From positions 15,821,326 to 15,885,325 of the forward strand of contig OX123182.2 of the NCBI GenBank assembly GCA_944739405.2: a DNA stretch of 64,000 nt, given 5' to 3'. The notes beneath the pieces were generated by a model. It was not told the origin of the DNA, searched no databases, and saw only the letters and a program-made list of their open reading frames with translations. A program made the position numbers and the translations under genes. The stretch comes from Euclidia mi. Taxonomy: Eukaryota > Arthropoda > Insecta > Lepidoptera > Erebidae. Shown here piece after piece: positions 10,503 through 21,222 of the stretch. The first letter of the stretch is position 1. Every line of letters begins with the position of its first letter.

Positions 10503-12258
10503 TGAGGGTGCTAGAGTTGTATAAAGTAAATACTACTCTACGCACCTTCTTTAAGTCATGTATGGAGCAATGGAATACGATTCTTTGCTATCCAGGATGC
10601 CGAAGGATCCAGGAGGACGGCGAACGTATTAAAATTGAGCGGGGAAATTTTCAGGGCGACTGTCTGAGTCCCCTTTGGTTTTGCCTAGCCATGAACCCTC
10701 TCAGTACATTACTGGAGGGTTCAAGGTTAGGCTACAGGTTACAGAGAGGTGGTCAGGTAGTATCCCACCTGTTATTCATGGATGACCTGAAGTTATTTGC
10801 CCAAACTGATGTCCAATTGCTAGATTTACTAAACGTAACCCAAAACTTTAGTAAGTCTATCAATATGGAGGTCGGTGTGGATAAATGTGCTGTCATTCAT
10901 GTGAAGCAGGGCAGGATGGTGGAATCTGAGGGGATCCAACTCTCAGATTCCATTAACCTAAGATCGCTTCTCTTAACCGATACCTATAAATACTTGGGTA
11001 GGTCACAAGCTTTAAGTATCAATGAAGCTGACATGAAGCAATCGTTGCAAGAGCGTTTCTTTGGCCGCCTGAAAAAAGTATTAAAAAGCCTTTAATCAGG
11101 TGGCAACAAGGTTCGTGCTTGCAACGGTTGGGTCATGCTACTTCTTGTATACTCCTTTGGCATACTCAAGTGGACTCAGTCTGAATTGGACGCCCTGGAC
11201 AGAAGAGTCCGCACATTGTTGACGGCATATCGTATGCATCATCCTCGTTCATCCGTGATGAGGTTGTACATCCCGCGGAAGTGTGGGGGTCGTGGCCTTC
11301 TGAATATCAAGACCCTACACAACCGCGAGGTGTGCAATCTCAGAGAATATTTTCTCCGGGCGAACGGGGACATGCATCGAGATGTTGTCGCAGTGGACAA
11401 TGGACTCACCCCGCTCAAGTTGGCTAAGGAGAACTGGCGCATACCTGTAGTACAGTACTGATGAGCGCAAGCGTGTATGGCAGAGCAAGGAGCTACATGG
11501 CAGGTTCCATCGGGCCCTGTATGGACCCGATGTAGACCTATTGGCCTCGGTGAACTGGCTACACTTCGATGACCTCTTTGGGGAAACCGAAGGGTTTGTT
11601 TGTGCAATTGCTGACGAAGTTATCAAAGACGAATAACTACCGGAAATATATCCTGAGGGATGGCACTAGTGATATTTGCCGTGCCTGTCACCAGCCCGGT
11701 GAATCCCTCAGGCATATTGTTTCCGGTTGTTCACGTCTTGCTAACGGCGAGTACTTGCACAGACATAACCAAGTAGCCAGAATCATTCACCAGCAACTTG
11801 CTATGAAATACAAACTTGTAGACATCGAGGTACCGTACTAAAGGTATGTGGCAGAGCCACTTTTCGAAAATGGCCATGCCACATTGTACTGGGATCGATC
11901 TATCGTCACAGACAGGATTGTTGTAGCCAACAAACCTGATATTGTGGTGATAGATCGATCAGAGCGCCTCGCAATAATTGTTGATGTCACCATCCCTCAT
12001 GACGAGAATCTCGTGAAAGCCGAGAAAGACAAACAGATTAAATATCTGGACTTGGCTCACGAGATTGTCGACATGTGGGATGTGGACTCGGCAATTATTG
12101 TGCCGATAGTTGTAACGGTTAATGGCCTAATAGCCAAGAGCCTCGAACGTAACCTTAAGAGGCTCGTGTTGGGTGCTTGGGTCAAAGGCCTAATGCAAAA
12201 GGCAGTACTTCTCGACACGGCACGTATTGTGAGGAAGTTGCTGTCTCTGGAGCCCTAA
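10502..12258 (+). pseudogene. RLE-type (R2-like) LINE: reverse transcriptase, zinc knuckle, restriction-like endonuclease
   Basis: The frame opens inside the reverse transcriptase, with NFQGDCLSPLWFC and the catalytic FMDD at about residues 92-95. A thumb region (YSFGILKW) follows. A zinc knuckle (CRACHQPGESLRHIVSGC, about 11676-11730) precedes a PD-(D/E)XK endonuclease with PDIVVID, IIVDVTIP and KQIKYLDL. This order is that of LINEs using a restriction-like endonuclease (R2, R4/Dong, NeSL relatives), which cut the target themselves. Lesions are a TAA at about 11093, a frameshift near 11455 and a TAA at 11839. The 5' part is missing, starting at the inverted repeat. Confidence 0.85.
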
Positions 12259-12411
12259 CCACCGACAGCTTGGACCTTGTGCCCGTTGCTGGTGGGATCC
12301 CACGGTTTTTTTTATATTTTTAAATGTATTTTTCTTTTTAGTAAATTATATATTTCAAAATGTAACTAAAATTTGATTAATGCTGAATAAAGGAAATAAT
12401 AATAATAACCC
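12259..12411 (+). mobile_element. 3' UTR and tail of the RLE-type LINE
   Basis: Follows the endonuclease frame and ends with a polyadenylation-like AATAAA (about 12384) and a short (AAT)n run at 12396-12408, typical of a LINE 3' end. Confidence 0.6.
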
Positions 12412-12534
12412 CTCTGGGGCAGTCGTTACCTCACCATGAGACTAACGCAATCTCAGAGGGCAGAGTAACAGCTTTCAAACATCACCTTCATCGAGTAAAA
12501 TATAAACAAAAAAATTATTACAAGATGAAAAGAA

Positions 12535-12985
12535 AGCTTACAACTTCAGGGCAGCTTTGTGGCGAGCTGAATGTGTGTGGCGACACTGCGGTCCCGAATG
12601 CTTCAGAGAGTCGGTCAGGGCCTCGTCTCCAGCTTGCCTTTACTGGCTGGTCGGGGTGGATTTCCAAGAGCGCCCGCAGGACTCTCAACTCTGACTTGCC
12701 TTGGTCGGCCGGCCAGAGGGAAGCCGCAAGAGCTACTAGCTCGGCGGTGGAAGTGTCATTCTCAAGGGCGTAACTACGGGGAAACCCGCTCCGGGTCTCT
12801 GTTGTCACGAGACCCGCGATGGCGAAACCGGTGCCGCACCGCTCGACACCCCTAGCCACTCGCACCGGTGTTGCCCTCTGGCTGCCCTTATGGCAGAGTT
12901 TGTTTGCTTTGGGCGGCTGTTTAGAGAGGGCCCATCCAGTGAGTTGGCGAGTCACTACCTGCCATGCGGACGGATACTTTTAGAG
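12535..12985. other. GC-rich block of unknown origin
   Basis: This is much richer in GC than its neighbours, with sharp edges near 12535 and 12985. The minus strand holds an open frame of about 145 codons (12518-12955), but it has no domain that I recognise. The composition resembles untranslated ends of R1-like LINEs, such as the GC-rich element at 54150-55643, but I see no direct match. It is best treated as an unclassified repeat fragment. Confidence 0.4.
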
Positions 12986-13299
12986 TATTACAGGCAGGTG
13001 CCGTTTTTCATCCATAGAATCATAATAATTACAAGTCCATCAAACACCCAATCCCATAAACCAATTAAATAAGGCTCCACATATTACAATAGTCTTACAT
13101 ATGTTGCGGCTAGTCCATAGCTGTACTCAGTAGTGCAGTTGTGAAGGCTCCGCGGCATGTGTCCCATCCCATTTTAGATTAAAGCTCTCTACGGGCCTCT
13201 GCTTGTTGGATCCATATCCCCGTGTAAGCCTCTCAAAGGTCCGGTTATTCTTTTGACACTAAATGTTAGAAGAATAGCCGTGTAACAGAGACACATAAT
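12986..13299. other. Unassigned stretch
   Basis: No coding or RNA feature recognised between the GC-rich block and the 3' end of the next LINE. Confidence 0.4.
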
Positions 13300-14622
13300 A
13301 ATAATCATCATCTTTATTGAACCAAAGAAATTTACAATAATGAAAACTTAACAAAAATAACAGATAGTACAATTGGCAGCCTTATCACTATTTAGTAATC
13401 TCTTACAGGCAACCTTTGGATGGATAAGAACTATAAGGATTCAGAAAGAGGGTAGTTTGGCAATCTTTATTGATGAATATTAATAATACAAATATATACG
13501 TAGATGATGAACCGTATACATACTTAAATTACGATATACTTACATAAATAACTATATACATACATACATAAATATATAATAAATAATTTTAAAATACATA
13601 GATATTAATATTATAAAATTATAATTATATAAATAAGTTAAAGGAAATAGCAAAGATGATAATTACAAGAGAAATAAGTTTAAAGAGACATGTAATGTTC
13701 TTTGAGTAGTTTCTTGAATGATGTTAGTGATTGAACTTGTTTAATTGACATCGGCAATGCATTCCACAAGCGTGCAGCTTGAACAGTAAATGATTTTTCG
13801 TAAAAGCGACTGGAATGCATTGGTATTGCCAATCTCAAATTCACCGATGACCTCAGAGATCTACAATGCGTATCAGAAAGGAACTCGAAGCGTTCCTTTA
13901 AGTAATGGGGAGTAGAAGGGTTGAAGAGAATGTTATACAGTAAAGAAAGTATGTGAGTATTCCGTCGAAGGCGAATTGGGAGCCACATGAGTAAATTGCG
14001 GAATTGAGAAACGTGATCATATTTGCGCAATCCAAATATGAATCTAATGCATAAATTTTGAAGTCGCTCAAGCTTATCAAGTTGCACCTCCGTGAGATCT
14101 AGATAGCTGACATCAGCATAGTCAAGGATAGGAAGAAGAAGAGAATTTGCAAGCGCAATCTTAGTGGCAGTCGGCAGAAAGTTTCGTAATCTTCGTAACG
14201 TCCCAGCCGCAGAAAACAATTTTCTACTTACTTCCCTAATTTGAGGGCCCCAAGATAAAGTTTTATCAATATAAACTCCTAAATCCTTCACGCAATCACT
14301 TATGGGTAAAGGAGTACCATTAAAGTTAACTTGGGGTAAACAAGTCCAGTCAATACGCGCAATCAATCTGGGGCTACCAACAACAATAATTTGCGTTTTC
14401 ATAGGGTTGATTTGGAGACCAAATCTGAGTCTCCACGCAGCTATGCGATCTAAATCTGAATTTATTATACGAATTGCTTCAGACAACTCTTGGACAAGAG
14501 CTTGAGTGTAAATTTGGAGAACATCAGCATAAAGGTGGTAGGATGACTGAAGATGATAAGAGATAGAATTTATAAAAATTGAGAAAAGTAAGGGAGATAG
14601 AACGCCACCCTGTGGAACGCCA
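13300..14622 (-). pseudogene. 5'-truncated LINE, C-terminal reverse transcriptase
   Basis: The frame begins at about 14622 with GVPQGGVLSPLLF, continues through YADV where the catalytic YADD should be, and runs to the stop at 13680 through the same C-terminal blocks as the LINE at 15646-18387 (FGLRKYDHVS, WLPIRLRR, ARLWNALPMSI). The second catalytic aspartate is replaced, so it could not polymerise. The 3' UTR reaches about 13300, with (AAT)n and a reverse-complement AATAAA. At 14622 it is cut off against a plus-strand SINE tail. It belongs to the same family as its neighbour. Confidence 0.85.
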
Positions 14623-14684
14623 AATCCGGTTAGACTAGTAAGCGGCCCCCAGATTGAAACTGGGATAACGCTAGGAGAATGACA
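14622..14684 (+). mobile_element. SINE tail fragment (GGATAACGCTA type)
   Basis: Starts with AAATCCGGTTAGACTAGTAA, then a CCCCAGATTGAAACTGGG stretch and GGATAACGCTAGGAGAATGA. It matches the 3' ends of the copies at 18440-18630, 18940-19110 and 48285-48600. Only the tail is present. Confidence 0.7.
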
Positions 14685-14691
14685 TTATATA

Positions 14692-14872
14692 GTGCCTTCG
14701 TGGTCCAGTGGATAGCATATGCATCTGGTGATGCCGGGTTCGATAACCCGGGTCGGGCAAAAGTGTTACTGTTTCATCTGGCTATATGGTAATCTTGGTT
14801 ACGGCAATAGGCTCGCCCCCTATTACGCGGGACCTAAATATCGTAACGTGGCGATATAATACATACATACAT
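14692..14872 (+). mobile_element. tRNA-derived SINE, 3' tail shortened
   Basis: The tRNA-like head has TGGTCCAGTGG (box A-like) and GGTTCGATAACCC (box B). The body contains GGCAATAGGCTCGCCCCCTA, and the copy ends in (CATA)n at 14860-14872. It lacks the TCTGCCTACCCC...GGCGTGA tail carried by full copies such as 22165-22445. Confidence 0.85.
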
Positions 14873-15127
14873 AATAAGGCAGAGAAAGATAATACAAGAA
14901 CTGTAGCAACAGAGTTTGTTGGTACACGTGGCGTTTATAAGACGATTAAATAATATTTTTTTTAAAGAATGATCGCAATATTGTCCCGATACCAAATACC
15001 AGGATGACTTATACGAAAAGTAGATGAAGAAACTATATACCGTTTATTACACCAGCATAAAATGGGAAGGTATCTCAGAAGTTTTTTTTTTTAGATCCCG
15101 TATTTTACATAATGATATTAACGTCAC

Positions 15128-15250
15128 TGATATAGGGCAGCGATAGCCTAGTGGAGATACCAACAGACTACCATGCAGAGGGTATCGGGTTCGATTCCAC
15201 GGCGGGCACGTTAAGCCGTCGGTCCCGGTTGTCATGAAGATCTTTGACAG
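15128..15250 (+). mobile_element. SINE of a third type, 3' truncated
   Basis: GGCAGCGATAGCCTAGTGG (box A-like) and GGGTTCGATTCC (box B) are followed by ACGTTAAGCCGTCGGTCCCG, a body known from lepidopteran SINEs. It is cut short where the 3' end of the LINE at 15255 begins. Confidence 0.75.
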
Positions 15251-15254
15251 TCGT

Positions 15255-15526
15255 TATATTTATTTTATTTATTTATTAAACTTCATACATACACTGTAGA
15301 GATATATGTATAGGCGGACTTAATGCCTAAGGCATTCTCTACCAGTCTACCTTTTGGGTGGTGCAGAGATTGAACAAAGTAGGTGTAAATTGAAGTTGCT
15401 ATAAGTAGAGAAGGACAATTCTTCGTATTAAGTAAAACTAAAACATATAAATAATATTCATAAATAAGAATACGCTATATACATACACACACGCACTTAT
15501 ATATATATATACATTAAATAAATATA

Positions 15527-15617
<91 letters not shown>

Positions 15618-15645
15618 TAATAATAACTACAATTGAATAGAGATG
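15255..15645 (-). mobile_element. 3' UTR of the 913-codon LINE
   Basis: Lies downstream of the LINE stop codon on the minus strand and ends in (AATA)n-type sequence at 15255-15280. It contains the long (TA)n microsatellite at 15530-15612. Confidence 0.6.
15530..15612. repeat. (TA)n microsatellite
   Basis: About 80 bases of uninterrupted TA directly downstream of the LINE stop on the minus strand. It could form a hairpin or cruciform and may vary in length. Confidence 0.98.
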
Positions 15646-18387
15646 TCAACTCTGTGATGATCCTGCCAACTCGTTCTGCAGTAGTTGCCGCACTTTCAAT
15701 TTAAATGTATGTCTGCTAGTAGCCATCCTGATTTCCAGAGGGAGGGCATTCCACAGAAGAATAGATTGCTCAGGAAAAGAAGAATGAAGGAAATCAGAGT
15801 TATGTGTCGGACAGAGAAGAAGTAGATTGTTAGAAGAACGTAACGTTCTGTCGTGGTTGGAATGTAGATACTTAAAATAAGGGGTTAAATAGGTAGGTGG
15901 GTTAGGACACATGAGGATAGAGTATAGTGTTGTGAGGGCACGCATACTACGGCGTTGACGGATAGGTAACCATTTCAAACGGGAGCGATAAGTAGACACA
16001 TGGTCATACTTGCGAAGATTAAAGACGAATCGAATGCAGTTATTGAGAAGACGGTCAAGTTTATTGAGAAGGTCTGCATTCAGGTCGAAATAACACACAT
16101 CACCATAGTCGATTATGGGGAAAATTAAGGTATGCACAAGCGTTGTCTTGGTCCTGGTTGGTAGAAAGTTTTTCAGGCGATAAAGAGCACGCAGGGTACC
16201 GGTGACTTTTTGACAGACGTGAGTCACCTGAGCACGCCAATTTAGAGTAGAGTCTACATGTAGGCCCAGGTCCCTAACTACTGGACAATATTCTATAACT
16301 GATTCATTGAACATAATCGGCGGTAGTGCGGTCATATCAAGTCTACTCAAAATTCTTTGACTGCCCACAACTATTGCTTGACACTTACTGGGATTTACTG
16401 ACAGACCGAAAGATTTAGACCAACTATGCAAATATTCAAGATCCCTGTTCACACGGACTACAGCAGAAGATATGTTATCAATACTTGCTTGAGCATAAAG
16501 CTGCAAGTCATCGGCATACAGATGATAGGCGCATTGAAGATTCTGGGTTAGGAGATTGATAAAAATTGAAAATAGAAGTGGGGAAAGAATACCGCCTTGT
16601 GGAACGCCAGAGCCGATCTCACGCCAGTTTGACGAGGATTCGCCGACGCGAACCGACTGCTGACGTCCACGAAGATATGACGAGAACCATTCCAGAGCTT
16701 CGGAAGAGATCATAAGGTCGGAAAGGATAGCTAGCAGGATTTCGTGACTGACGACATTAAAGGCATTAGAGAAATCAACTAAAGCCAACACCGTGACTTT
16801 GGTGTCCTCCATGCCTGACCTAATGTCGCCAGTCACTTTAAGGAGAGCGGAAACAGTACTGTGGCCAGGCCTAAAGCCAGACTGCATGGGACTTAAGAGA
16901 TTATTTATGTGAATATGGCGAGATAACTGCTTATGGATACTGGCCTCAAGTACTTTGGACAGAAAAGGAAGAACGGAAATTGGACGGAAGTGATTGGGTA
17001 AGGAAGGATTCTGGTTCTTGGGCAGAGGTGAGACAAAGGCTTTGCGCCATAAGTCAGGGAAAACGCTGGAGTCAAGGGAAAAATTGATGATGTGCGTGAG
17101 CACAGGGATAAGGTGTTCAAGGATAGTCATGATCATGCGGCGACTGATCTGATCACAGCCCACCGCATTTGACTTTATGGAGCGGATAATCCTTTTGATC
17201 TCGTCCGGAGCTATAGGAGAAAAACTGAAAGATTCGATGTTTGGGTGGGTCAAATTACCGAGGTAATCGATAGTGAGACACTTGGTTTGATGATCAAGGA
17301 GAGTAGTTGTGGTGAAATGTTGATTTATATCATTCAAACCAAGCGTCCCCTGGAAAACGAAACGACGCTTCCCGCCAATGCCTAGAGTTCCAAGGAACTT
17401 CCAGATATCAGCAGGGGATGAACAGGAGATATTTTCATGAATATGTCGGCGTTTAGCGTTGCGTATCGTCTGGTTACACCGGTTCCTTGCAGCCTTATAA
17501 TCCGTCCAGGTGTCTTCACATCGGTCTCTCCTGTACTTGCGAAAAGCCCGGTCCCTGCGCCTCATCGCCATCCGGACACCTCTCGTTAGCCAAGGTGCTG
17601 GAGGACGTTTGAGCTTTATTTTCCTGATTGGAGCATGTACGTCATATAGGCCAATGAGATTGTCATTGAAGGCTTTGACTTTGTCGTTTACTGTGGTAGC
17701 CTGGAACACATTGTCCCAGTTAAGTAAGGCAGCGTCTTGACACAGTTTTTCTACGTCCATGCGACCAAAACAACGCCTCTGCACAACTTTAGGTGGGGAT
17801 TTGGGTGGTTTTAGGATGTAGGAGAGGAAAATGAGGTCGTGATGAGAGAAAGCAGGAGCTATGTGTTGACCGTAGGAAGAGGCTAGGGTAGGATCAGAGG
17901 TTAGGATCAAGTCCAGCCAGGTGTCGTCACCTACCATGTTGTGATGGGTAGGTTGCAGAGGTAAGATGTGCAGACTGGCTGACTTAACAATGTCCAGGAG
18001 TTTGGAAGATCTTTGGGTACAAGGGGACAGGAGATCGGTGTTAAAATCGCCCATAATGATATGATGTGAATACTCCGACCCTAAAGATTTCAGACTCATT
18101 TCGAGACTGGAGAAATAGTTTACAGAAGGAGGACAGTAGACGACACCAAGGACCAATTTGGACCCTTTAACGCAAACTTCGATAAAAAGATACTCCGCAG
18201 TGGCCGTTGAGGTGGGAGAAGATGAAGAAAGAATTTTAAAGGGCAAGTTACTGCGGAGATAAATAGCAACACCTCCCCCCCTCCGGTCGACTCGATCATT
18301 ACGGATCAAGATAAAACCGGGGAGAGGGTAAGTGGTAGAAAGAAGATGCGGTTTAAGCCAACTCTCCGAAACCAGGACGGCATGCAC
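15646..18387 (-). CDS. Nearly intact LINE ORF2: endonuclease and reverse transcriptase
   Basis: An uninterrupted frame of 913 codons. The APE-type endonuclease lacks its extreme N-terminus but keeps SESWL (7-11), RGGG (36-39), GDFN (113-116) and SHHD (181-184). The reverse transcriptase has FRPISVLP (468-475), motif A VDFSNAF (537-543, catalytic aspartate 538), PQGG (596-599) and YADD (624-627). The C-terminal domain has WLPIRQRR and LLWNALPLEIR. It would nick DNA and copy its own RNA into the chromosome. The frame can be followed a few codons upstream to about 18410, where it meets (TA)n, so the copy is 5' truncated and lacks ORF1 and a promoter. The start is the first methionine, probably not the native one. 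Clade: Jockey/CR1 group; finer placement is uncertain. The long open frame suggests recent insertion. Confidence 0.9.
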   Translation of the reverse strand: MHAVLVSESWLKPHLLSTTYPLPGFILIRNDRVDRRGGGVAIYLRSNLPFKILSSSSPTSTATAEYLFIEVCVKGSKLVLGVVYCPPSVNYFSSLEMSLKSLGSEYSHHIIMGDFNTDLLSPCTQRSSKLLDIVKSASLHILPLQPTHHNMVGDDTWLDLILTSDPTLASSYGQHIAPAFSHHDLIFLSYILKPPKSPPKVVQRRCFGRMDVEKLCQDAALLNWDNVFQATTVNDKVKAFNDNLIGLYDVHAPIRKIKLKRPPAPWLTRGVRMAMRRRDRAFRKYRRDRCEDTWTDYKAARNRCNQTIRNAKRRHIHENISCSSPADIWKFLGTLGIGGKRRFVFQGTLGLNDINQHFTTTTLLDHQTKCLTIDYLGNLTHPNIESFSFSPIAPDEIKRIIRSIKSNAVGCDQISRRMIMTILEHLIPVLTHIINFSLDSSVFPDLWRKAFVSPLPKNQNPSLPNHFRPISVLPFLSKVLEASIHKQLSRHIHINNLLSPMQSGFRPGHSTVSALLKVTGDIRSGMEDTKVTVLALVDFSNAFNVVSHEILLAILSDLMISSEALEWFSSYLRGRQQSVRVGESSSNWREIGSGVPQGGILSPLLFSIFINLLTQNLQCAYHLYADDLQLYAQASIDNISSAVVRVNRDLEYLHSWSKSFGLSVNPSKCQAIVVGSQRILSRLDMTALPPIMFNESVIEYCPVVRDLGLHVDSTLNWRAQVTHVCQKVTGTLRALYRLKNFLPTRTKTTLVHTLIFPIIDYGDVCYFDLNADLLNKLDRLLNNCIRFVFNLRKYDHVSTYRSRLKWLPIRQRRSMRALTTLYSILMCPNPPTYLTPYFKYLHSNHDRTLRSSNNLLLLCPTHNSDFLHSSFPEQSILLWNALPLEIRMATSRHTFKLKVRQLLQNELAGSSQS

Positions 18388-18410
18388 ATTAGCGTTATTG
18401 AAAGCCTCTT

Positions 18411-18439
18411 ATATATATATATTATATATATTATATATT
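18411..18439. repeat. AT-dinucleotide run at the LINE 5' edge
   Basis: Short interrupted (TA)n exactly at the 5' truncation point of the LINE at 15646-18410 and upstream of a SINE on the other strand. Confidence 0.85.
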
Positions 18440-18630
18440 ATAGGGCGTCACTACCTTCTAAGTAAACTGACACTAGTCATAACCATGGAATATCGCTTTC
18501 CCTTCGGGTTGCGGAGGTCAGACAGGCAGTCGCTCTGTGGAAAAGCTAATATTCAGCCAAATCCGGTTAGGCTAGAAAGCGGACCCCAGATTGAAAAATG
18601 GGATAACGCTATGAGGATGATGATGATTAA
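18440..18630 (+). mobile_element. SINE-like element with GATGAT tail
   Basis: Contains GTCATAACCATGGAATATCG, AAAAGCTAATATTC, the AAATCCGGTTAGGCTAG block and the tail GGATAACGCTATGAGGATGA with repeated GAT. Related copies lie at 18940-19110 and 48285-48600, and a tail at 14622-14684. A tRNA-like head is not clear in this copy. Confidence 0.7.
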
Positions 18631-18659
18631 CGTCACTGATATAAATAGCATTATTATTT

Positions 18660-18930
18660 TTTAAATAAGATAAATTAACTGTTATTTGGCTATAAGTCTT
18701 TATTTTCATAGGTAGTTCTAACCCTTTCCATTGTAAAAAGGGTAAAATTCTGTATCCGTTTCTGTATCTGTCCTTTAACCGTGCGTGAGTTTACCAACAG
18801 AAAGTCAAAGCTTACGTGCATATGAACCGTATAAGCAACAAAGCAATATAATAAATGAGTAATTTGATAGAACAATACACAATGTAACTTATGGAGCTTC
18901 ATCATCGATTAACACGCAGTCCGGCTTCGA
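18660..18930. other. Unassigned AT-rich stretch
   Basis: Between two copies of the GATGAT-tailed SINE; no gene recognised. Confidence 0.4.
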
Positions 18931-18939
18931 CTAACACGT

Positions 18940-19110
18940 GACGGACAAGACGAATGTGGATAGCGACACTAAAGTTTTACAACATTTTATTGGACGCAGC
19001 ATTAGGCCAGCGCAATATAACTCGGAAGAAAAGCTAATATTCTGTGAAATCCGCTTACTAGTCAATAAGCGGAGCCCGGGTAACAAATGGAATAACGCTA
19101 GAAGGATGAT
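18940..19110 (+). mobile_element. Second copy of the GATGAT-tailed SINE-like element
   Basis: Shares AAAAGCTAATATTCTGTGAA and GGAATAACGCTAGAAGGATG with 18440-18630 but is diverged. It lies about 300 bases from that copy in the same orientation. Confidence 0.65.
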
Positions 19111-19848
19111 GACTATAACTGTAACTGTCGCTACGCCAATTCGGCTTAATGTTACACATAATTGCAAGCATTTTCTCTGTAAGTATAGCTGGTTACAGAG
19201 CGAATAAGTTCACGCGAAACCAGCGCGTCGAAGTGTCGAACTGAAGATTAATGTAAAGTAACAGTGTTACTACTGTTGCATGGTATCGTTCAGCAAGTGA
19301 ACGGAACCTCAATGCTTTAGAACCAGGAATTTCTTACTTTCCTATGTGTGAAAGGCGAGAAAGAATGAGAACGGACGAATGGGACGGGGGGAAGAAAAGG
19401 CGATGATACGTCCTCTTCCCTGGGAATTAGGTTTCCTACTTTAATTTTAAAGTGTTGTTGTAATAAACTTTATACATGGTCATAAATTATTATCAAAATA
19501 AATATTGTTGTCTGCTACACGACGTTCAATGTGGTCGTCAAATCATTCCTCGAGCAATCCGAAAATAGACAAAACCCAAATACAAACGCTACCATAGCGC
19601 GCAAATACGTCAACCATTCGTATTTACCAGTGTAAACCCGCTTACAGCGAAGCAGTTACGACGCCTGTAAACAACGGATAATATTATCTGTTCCCGTATT
19701 TCATGTCCCGATGGCGACATCCGGGCATTAATTTAATAATACAACGTTTAATATTAACGTGTGCGGTGCGTAAGTAGCAGAAGAGAGCGAGTGTAAACAA
19801 GCGTTGTGGCTATTGCTCCGAAGGTGCGGTTAGATTTATGGAAAGGTT
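19111..19848. other. Unassigned stretch
   Basis: No gene or named repeat recognised; AT-rich with a short GGGACGGGGGG purine run near 19380. It ends at the terminal repeat of the LINE at 19849. Confidence 0.4.
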
Positions 19849-20171
19849 TGGTTCAAGTTCAAGTTCAAGTTCTTTATTTGTGTGATTTTGGGTGGGTACA
19901 TAGATCTTAATATACTTTTAATGTGCTCCAGAATCTGCCTTGTGGCTTACACAATTGTTACGTTTCCTATATTAAGTACATATTCAATTATAATACATTT
20001 TATAATAATTAGGTAGTCAAATAATAATGTCACAACTCACATGTTTGAAATTAATGTCATAAATGTCAAATTAAAAATTGGTAATGTTATAGAAATAATA
20101 TTAGTAATAATACGTACATAACAATTAACAATAAAAATAATTTGCCATAATAATAATAATAAAATTGCTTA
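19849..20171 (-). mobile_element. LINE 3' UTR, last ORF2 codons and TTGAAC terminal repeat
   Basis: Minus-strand LINE sequence left of the piggyBac-like insertion. The ORF2 stop is TAA at 20169-20171. The last codons lie between it and the TTAA at 20219. The element ends with AATAAA and at least three tandem TTGAAC units (19851-19876), a typical CR1/Jockey-group style of terminal short repeat. Confidence 0.75.
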
Positions 20172-20379
20172 TACTAATTTATCATTCATATATTCATTTA
20201 CGGAGTAATAACATTTACTTAACCTTCAATTGGTGATGTACCGTCAATTTGACACCTTTCAGTTAAAATTACTGAATATCTCTCGAACGATTTGTTCCGC
20301 GGCCTCGCGCCTCTCAGTAGCTGCCTCTCGCTTAGTTTGGCACCCAATTACGCCGCAGTCGGTCGTCGCACGTGCACAT

Positions 20380-20425
20380 GTGAAGATATAAAGGATACCT
20401 GACGTCAGTTTGACGTCACATCACT
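20380..20425 (+). promoter_or_regulatory. Putative promoter of the deleted piggyBac copy with two TGACGTCA-like sites
   Basis: A TATA-like GATATAAAGG at about 20386 lies some 80 bases before the first ATG (20464). Two copies of TGACGTCA occur at about 20400-20422, a perfect CRE/ATF-type palindrome. That they bind a factor is an inference from the motif only. Confidence 0.4.
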
Positions 20426-20463
20426 AATAGTGTCCGTAATTTATAGTTCATTAAAAATTAAAA

Positions 20464-20849
20464 ATGAATCCAAACGACGAAGATAAAAATGAATACAAAC
20501 GACGAAGATTACGAACCCATTGTCACTGAGATTTTAGAACAAAGTAGTAGTGATGTCTGTGACATAGAAGATCGTGAGTTTGACTAGAATCACTGTGTGT
20601 AATCTGTTCACAACACCGAAATTGAGCTTTTTGAAAGTGAAATTCCTCGAGACATTCGCGCTTCTATCAAGAGAATTTTGTAAATAGAAGATACAGGACC
20701 TGTTTTGTCTACATCTACAAAGCTTAAAAAACGAGAAACTTCCTCAATTTGTCCCGCAAAAAAGAACATCATATCTATGCAACGAGTGCAAGAAGCCTGC
20801 CTGCCTTGATTGCCTACAAATAAATTGTGTCGCTTGTTATCAAGATTAA
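20464..20849 (+). pseudogene. Transposase remnant: N-terminus joined to C-terminal zinc domain
   Basis: ATGs at 20464 and 20489 open an acidic N-terminal stretch (NDEDYEPIVTEILEQSSSD) that stops at 20583. After a short, frame-shifted middle, the end (about 20760-20849) encodes a cysteine-rich tail with CNEC, CLDC and CVAC spacing, like the C-terminal zinc-binding domain of piggyBac transposases. The roughly 400-residue catalytic region with its three aspartates is absent. Confidence 0.8.
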
Positions 20850-21222
20850 TTTTTATTTTTCAATTGTAGTAGTATATAAGAATGATTTATTTTCATTAAT
20901 TATTTAAGTGTCAATAAAACTAGAACACTAGATTTTAATTTTGTTTCATTTTTTTAAATTTTATCTTGATTGATCTCATGTCTACGAAAATGCAAGCCAA
21001 ATATTAATACTATATTTGGATGCAAAATTTAAGTAAACTTTTCTAATATACTATAAAAAACGTGTTTAATTTATAAGAGTAATATATCTACTTGTAAAAA
21101 AAGTAATTTGTTTTATCCCCATTTAATTAGTTAGCCTAAAATTCGGCATTTTAGAAGTACGTCAAAATGACGGTACCTCACCAATACTGTTACCCAATTT
21201 TACATCACCAGTAGAAGGTTAA

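Larger units (their letters stand above)
20223..21218 (+). mobile_element. Internally deleted piggyBac-like transposon
   Basis: Flanked by TTAA at 20219-20222 and 21219-21222. Its ends are inverted: CCTTCAATTGGTGATGTA on the left, and CCTTCTACTGGTGATGTA read from the right. The interior keeps a transposase start and a transposase C-terminus but no catalytic middle, so it could only move with enzyme from a complete copy. It sits in the last codons of the LINE ORF2, near its 3' end. Confidence 0.9.

Noticed and set aside
12518..12955. 145-codon minus-strand frame as a host gene
   Set aside because: No recognisable domain, in a GC-rich repeat-like block where chance frames are long.
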